From: Caenorhabditis remanei
Lineage: Eukaryota; Nematoda; Chromadorea; Rhabditida; Rhabditidae
NCBI RefSeq assembly: GCF_010183535.1
Contig: NC_071333.1
Span: forward strand, 16,180,587 to 16,244,586
Reading direction: 5' to 3'
Length of the DNA stretch: 64,000 bases
Shown piece after piece: positions 61,222 to 64,000 of this stretch; the first letter of the stretch is position 1, and each line of letters begins with the position of its first letter. The translations under genes and the position numbers were made by a program. The notes beneath the pieces are model-generated. The model searched no databases, was not told the origin of the DNA, and saw only the letters and a program-made list of their open reading frames with translations.

Positions 61222-61482
61222 TCACTTTTCAAAAGGTTCCGGAGTGCACATCCAATTGATACAACGAGGTCCGTTAATATCCAGCAAAAAGCGGCGGCAG
61301 TCTTCATCGTCTTGACATCCACGAATTTTTGGCGTGGATCTGGTTTCTGAGCCCGAGGCAAACTCTTTTCTGTCGCTGTTGCCACTCAGGAGCTTTTCCG
61401 CGCTGTTTGAAATTGGCATCAGCCCCAAAACGGCTCCAAAGAAACAAAGTACAAGAATTGCAGCAATAGGGAAGAAACGCAT
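61222..61482 (-). CDS. Small secreted cysteine-containing peptide
   Basis: A single exon encodes 86 residues. A clear signal peptide (about 1-20, MRFFPIAAILVLCFFGAVLG) is followed by a Ser/Lys-rich spacer that may be a propeptide. The C-terminal module has four Cys (GCQDDEDCRR, then PRCINWMC), which could form two disulphides. The CxDDxDC start resembles small EB/WAP-like nematode modules, but I do not assign a family. On the minus strand CAAATAAATAGG lies about 60 bp 5' as a possible TATA element. The gene sits opposite to the His-rich genes, in a stretch of about 470 bp that is absent from the otherwise matching unit at 59.5 kb. Function unknown: an intestinal or epidermal secreted effector is only a guess. 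Confidence 0.75.
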   Translation of the reverse strand: MRFFPIAAILVLCFFGAVLGLMPISNSAEKLLSGNSDRKEFASGSETRSTPKIRGCQDDEDCRRFLLDINGPRCINWMCTPEPFEK

Positions 61483-61937
61483 TGTTGAGTTGTATTCAGC
61501 TACGTGAATGGTTTTCTTCAGAAGCAGAGCTGCCTATTTATTTGAAATCGGATGCACGTAGTTTATCATTTTTTGTTTGGGAACCAGAAGCCGACAAAGA
61601 ACGGTTTCTCAGCCGACAATGAGAACTATACGATTTTGTACATTGATCTTTTCTACCTGTGTGTGGAAAACTGTGTTCGTCCGTTTCCAAGATTGGACTG
61701 CAAACAGCTTTTGGTATATTTAAATTTGAAATGTTCCATATACAACATTAAACTTGAAAAAATGAAAACCAGACATGAAGAAACTTTTCCATATAGGAGA
61801 AGGATTAGGTGGAACAAAGTTTCAAAATATTCTACACAGTACACAGTTTTTCCAGTGAAATGAGTCTCCTCAGAGCATTCATAAATCCTTCCGGAAGAGT
61901 TTCTTAAAAGAACACAGGTGACTAATCGAAATGACAC

Positions 61938-62040
61938 TACGTCATGCACTTTCTATTCAAGCTTATCAGTGTGTAGGAGGCAAAATAACACAAATGTTTT
62001 ATCATGCCTCTTTCGTAATCAACTAGAAAAAGTATTAATA
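61938..62040 (+). promoter_or_regulatory. Promoter of His-rich gene 3: CRE-like, GATA and weak TATA
   Basis: TACGTCAT (61938-61945) and CTTATCAGT (61962-61970) are conserved, and TTATCATG follows. The TATA position reads TATTAATA (62033-62040), a weaker box than in the other copies. Confidence 0.65.
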
Positions 62041-62113
62041 AGTTTTCAATTTTGTTGGTAACATCAACTTCTTTTCTGTTCTCCCTGTTTCATTTTCAAA
62101 TCTTATCACCAAT

Positions 62114-62359
62114 ATGTCATACTACGGTAACGAAGGATACTCACCATACGGCCAACCTGCTTTTGGTGTGCCACCACCAGTCTACGGAGCTCCAGGGTAC
62201 ATGCCACCAACTGTTCATATTCATTCTGATAATCATCATCACGGACACCATCATCATGGATACCTTCATGAGTTGGGACATGCTTTGACTGGACATCATC
62301 ACCACTACCATCATGGACAGCACTTCGGACATCATCATCATCATCACGGACACCATTAA
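62114..62359 (+). CDS. Gly/Tyr/Pro- and His-rich small protein, paralogue 3
   Basis: A single exon encodes 81 residues. The N-terminus is SYYGNEGYSPYGQPAFGVPP, so a Gly has become Glu. The first His tract is shorter (HHGHHHHGYLHELGH). The second tract includes HHYHHGQHFGHH. The overall pattern and the LHELGHALTGH spacer are kept, arguing for selection on the protein. ATAATAAA lies near 62438. It belongs to the tandem family. Confidence 0.85.
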   Translation: MSYYGNEGYSPYGQPAFGVPPPVYGAPGYMPPTVHIHSDNHHHGHHHHGYLHELGHALTGHHHHYHHGQHFGHHHHHHGHH

Positions 62360-62963
62360 TTTATTTATAACATTTTCATCCAATTAAATTGCTGTTTTTG
62401 TTATTTATTGTTGTGCATAATTGATCTTTGAGTAGTATAATAAACATTAAGACATGTTTGTTTAGAGTTGATCACCATGGTTTTCAAAATAAACCAGTTA
62501 CTCGTTTTCCTCAAAATTATGAGCATTTAACTTTACTAGATTAAGAAAATTGGAAGCGCTTCTTTTTATTTTATTGAAAATAATGCATTTTGTTTGTCAT
62601 TAACATGTTATTCATGATTTTCGGAATTCTTTTTAAATATCATCAGTGATGAGTTGTTTTGCAACGAGTTCGCATCATGTGTAATGGAATTTTCATAAGT
62701 CAGGTGAGACCCAAGCTCAAACGTGTTCATCTTCCCAAACTAGATGATTCGAGCTCTACTGAACATTTTTTTGGTCGGGAGATATATCTCAAGTTTTTTT
62801 TACAAAAAATTGTCACACACATGTTCTTTGCTTTCAAACGCAAACAGTTTTGATACCAAATCTTTTTTTTCTGAAAAGATACAAATTTGGGTGTACTCGT
62901 TTTACGATCTCAAATTGAATGGGATGACTAAGCGTTCAAAATCAACGTCACGCTACTTTCAAA

Positions 62964-63052
62964 CTTATCGGTGTGAAAAAAAGGCGGAAAGGGTATTGTT
63001 AATTCTTATCTATTTTCATGACGCAGTTTTTCAATTCGCCAGGGTATAAATA
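62964..63052 (+). promoter_or_regulatory. Promoter of His-rich gene 4: GATA-like and TATA elements
   Basis: AACGTCACG, then CTTATCGGT (62964-62972), CATGACGCAG and TATAAATA (63045-63052). The order matches the other units but each element has drifted. About 105 bp separate the TATA box from the ATG, room for a 5' UTR intron. Confidence 0.6.
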
Positions 63053-63157
63053 TAGGGAAGCAGTGGTAGATTGGTATCGTTTTCAAAAGTTTCTTTCCTT
63101 CTTTCTCTCCTTTTTTTAGAATGTACATTTTTTCATTTCCATTTTACAGCTGAAAAT

Positions 63158-63403
63158 ATGTCCTACTATGGAAATGGAAGCTACTCTCCTTATGGCCAAC
63201 CTGGCTATGGCGCCCCACCTCCAGTCTACGGAGCACCTCCACCAGTCTACGGAGCACCTGGGTATATGCCACCAACAGTAATCCATACTGACAACCACCA
63301 TCATGGACACCATCATCATCACGGCTTCCTTCATGAGTTGGGACATGCTGTGACCGGTCATCATCATCATCATCACCACGGACATCATCATGGACACCAC
63401 TAA
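63158..63403 (+). CDS. Gly/Tyr/Pro- and His-rich small protein, paralogue 4
   Basis: The product has 81 residues: SYYGNGSYSPYGQPGYGAPP, a duplicated PPPVYGA unit, then His tracts around FLHELGHAVTGH. It is the most diverged copy at DNA level, but the protein plan is the same. The open frame continues upstream to ATG 63071, adding a hydrophobic stretch that looks like a signal peptide. However, TTTTTTTAG and ATTTTACAG acceptors lie between, so that stretch is probably 5' UTR or intron. ATAATAAA lies near 63472. Confidence 0.8.
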   Translation: MSYYGNGSYSPYGQPGYGAPPPVYGAPPPVYGAPGYMPPTVIHTDNHHHGHHHHHGFLHELGHAVTGHHHHHHHGHHHGHH

Positions 63404-64000
63404 TTTATAATCTTGTTTTTATTGTTAGAGAGATACGGTTTCTGCATAATGATGAAAAATTTTTGTCATGTATAATAAATCAATGATTACTGACTTTGTG
63501 CATTTTTTTTTGTTCAAGTTACTGTCAAAAAATAGTTTCAAGCTGTCTTTAGAGACTGCGACACAGTCTTGGCCTCCAACTCCTACTGTATTACAAACAT
63601 CAGTCAGCTGAGACCGGAAAAGTTATTTCAACATAGTGTAAAACTAATTTACAAAACAGATGAGTGCCCTTTTGCAAACAAAGACCCACAGGATACTGAC
63701 GTGATGTAATATGACACCGTTGTGAAATATTTTTAGAGAAAAAAAACATCTCAATTTACTTATTTTTGGGAATACTAAAGCTCTAACAGGCGTTCTGATG
63801 TATTCTGTGTAACCGTTTAAATTTTTTTGAATACTCAATACTTTGGAACTCTAAACTACATACATTCAACAGTACCGCTTGAAAGGCTATCAACTTTGGC
63901 TGTTTTCAATGGAAAATGACCAACTTTGACAGTGGTTCGGGTTAGACAGAGAAAAAGCACATGATTTTTATAGTTGATCATTTTTTGTAGGGATACAGCC
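63404..64000. other. 3' flank of the His-rich cluster
   Basis: AT-rich DNA after the last polyadenylation signal. No fifth paralogue, RNA gene or repeat was recognised before the window ends. Confidence 0.5.

Larger units (their letters stand above)
59280..62360 (+). repeat. Segmental tandem duplication (units of 1.3-1.4 kb)
   Basis: Blocks at about 59290-59480 and 60945-61135 match (GTATGAACCATACAGAGTGA with GTGAACCATATTGAGAGA, ACTAATTATACCGTTTGTAA with ACTAATTATACAGTTTGTAA, AATAGTCGTTTAGA with GATAGCCGTTTAGA). Blocks at about 59510-59640 and 61610-61760 also match (GACAATAAGAACTATACG with GACAATGAGAACTATACG, CCATATACAACAATAAACCT with CCATATACAACATTAAACTT). Both units end in a His-rich gene. 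The second also contains the small peptide gene at 61222-61482. Confidence 0.7.

Noticed and set aside
63071..63157. Hydrophobic N-terminal extension of His-rich protein 4, resembling a signal peptide
   Set aside because: The other three paralogues start at MSYYGN, and acceptor-like TTTTTTTAG and ATTTTACAG lie in this stretch, so it is more likely UTR or intron. Transcript ends could overturn this.

Overview
This is nuclear DNA from a nematode, almost certainly a Caenorhabditis species. Introns are mostly about 45-55 bp with GTRAGT donors and TTTTCAG-type acceptors. The background is AT-rich, acceptor-like sites sit just 5' of several start codons (as in trans-spliced genes), and the gene set is typical of the genus. 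I cannot name the species or chromosome from sequence alone.

Layout. 1-5.05 kb holds no recognisable gene. Two identical tRNA-Cys(GCA) genes lie at 5.06 and 5.39 kb. 5.6-7.12 kb (minus strand) is a seven-exon stargazin/TARP-like four-pass membrane protein. 7.3-17.9 kb is mostly featureless, AT-rich upstream DNA. 17.95-26.03 kb (plus) is a 17-exon immunoglobulin/fibronectin-III cell-surface protein of about 1,090 residues. 29.2-30.2 kb is a 209-residue protein that I do not recognise, with highly biased codons. 30.7-33.1 kb is a 602-residue protein resembling DNAI7/CASC1, a dynein-associated axonemal family. 33.4-37.0 kb is a secreted protein with two von Willebrand A domains separated by a Ser/Thr-rich stalk. 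37-45 kb has no supported gene. 45.0-47.3 kb is a neuropeptide (FMRFamide-type) GPCR. 48.65-50.5 kb is TMEM237/JBTS-14, a ciliary transition-zone protein, with a perfect RFX X-box 56 bp 5' of its ATG. 51.7-54.2 kb is a class I histone deacetylase of the HDAC1/2 type. 55.05-55.7 kb is a 152-residue protein of unknown function.

The last 9 kb (55-63.4 kb) is a young, rearranged segmental-duplication zone. Four paralogous genes encode 81-83 residue, Gly/Tyr/Pro-then-His-rich proteins. They share a promoter layout: a CRE-like TACGTCAT element, a CTTATCAGT-type GATA site and a TATAAATA box. The first unit carries a dead 1,251-bp mariner element, and the second unit preserves the matching empty site. 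Fossil exons of the 152-residue gene, a decayed pair of 300-bp repeats, a small secreted Cys peptide gene and a minisatellite lie between the units.

A dispersed family of GGGCCGG-bearing miniature elements sits in introns and intergenic DNA throughout the window. One copy makes up most of an HDAC intron. Exon coordinates were worked out by hand from reading frame and splice signals and are phase-consistent, but no transcript data were available.
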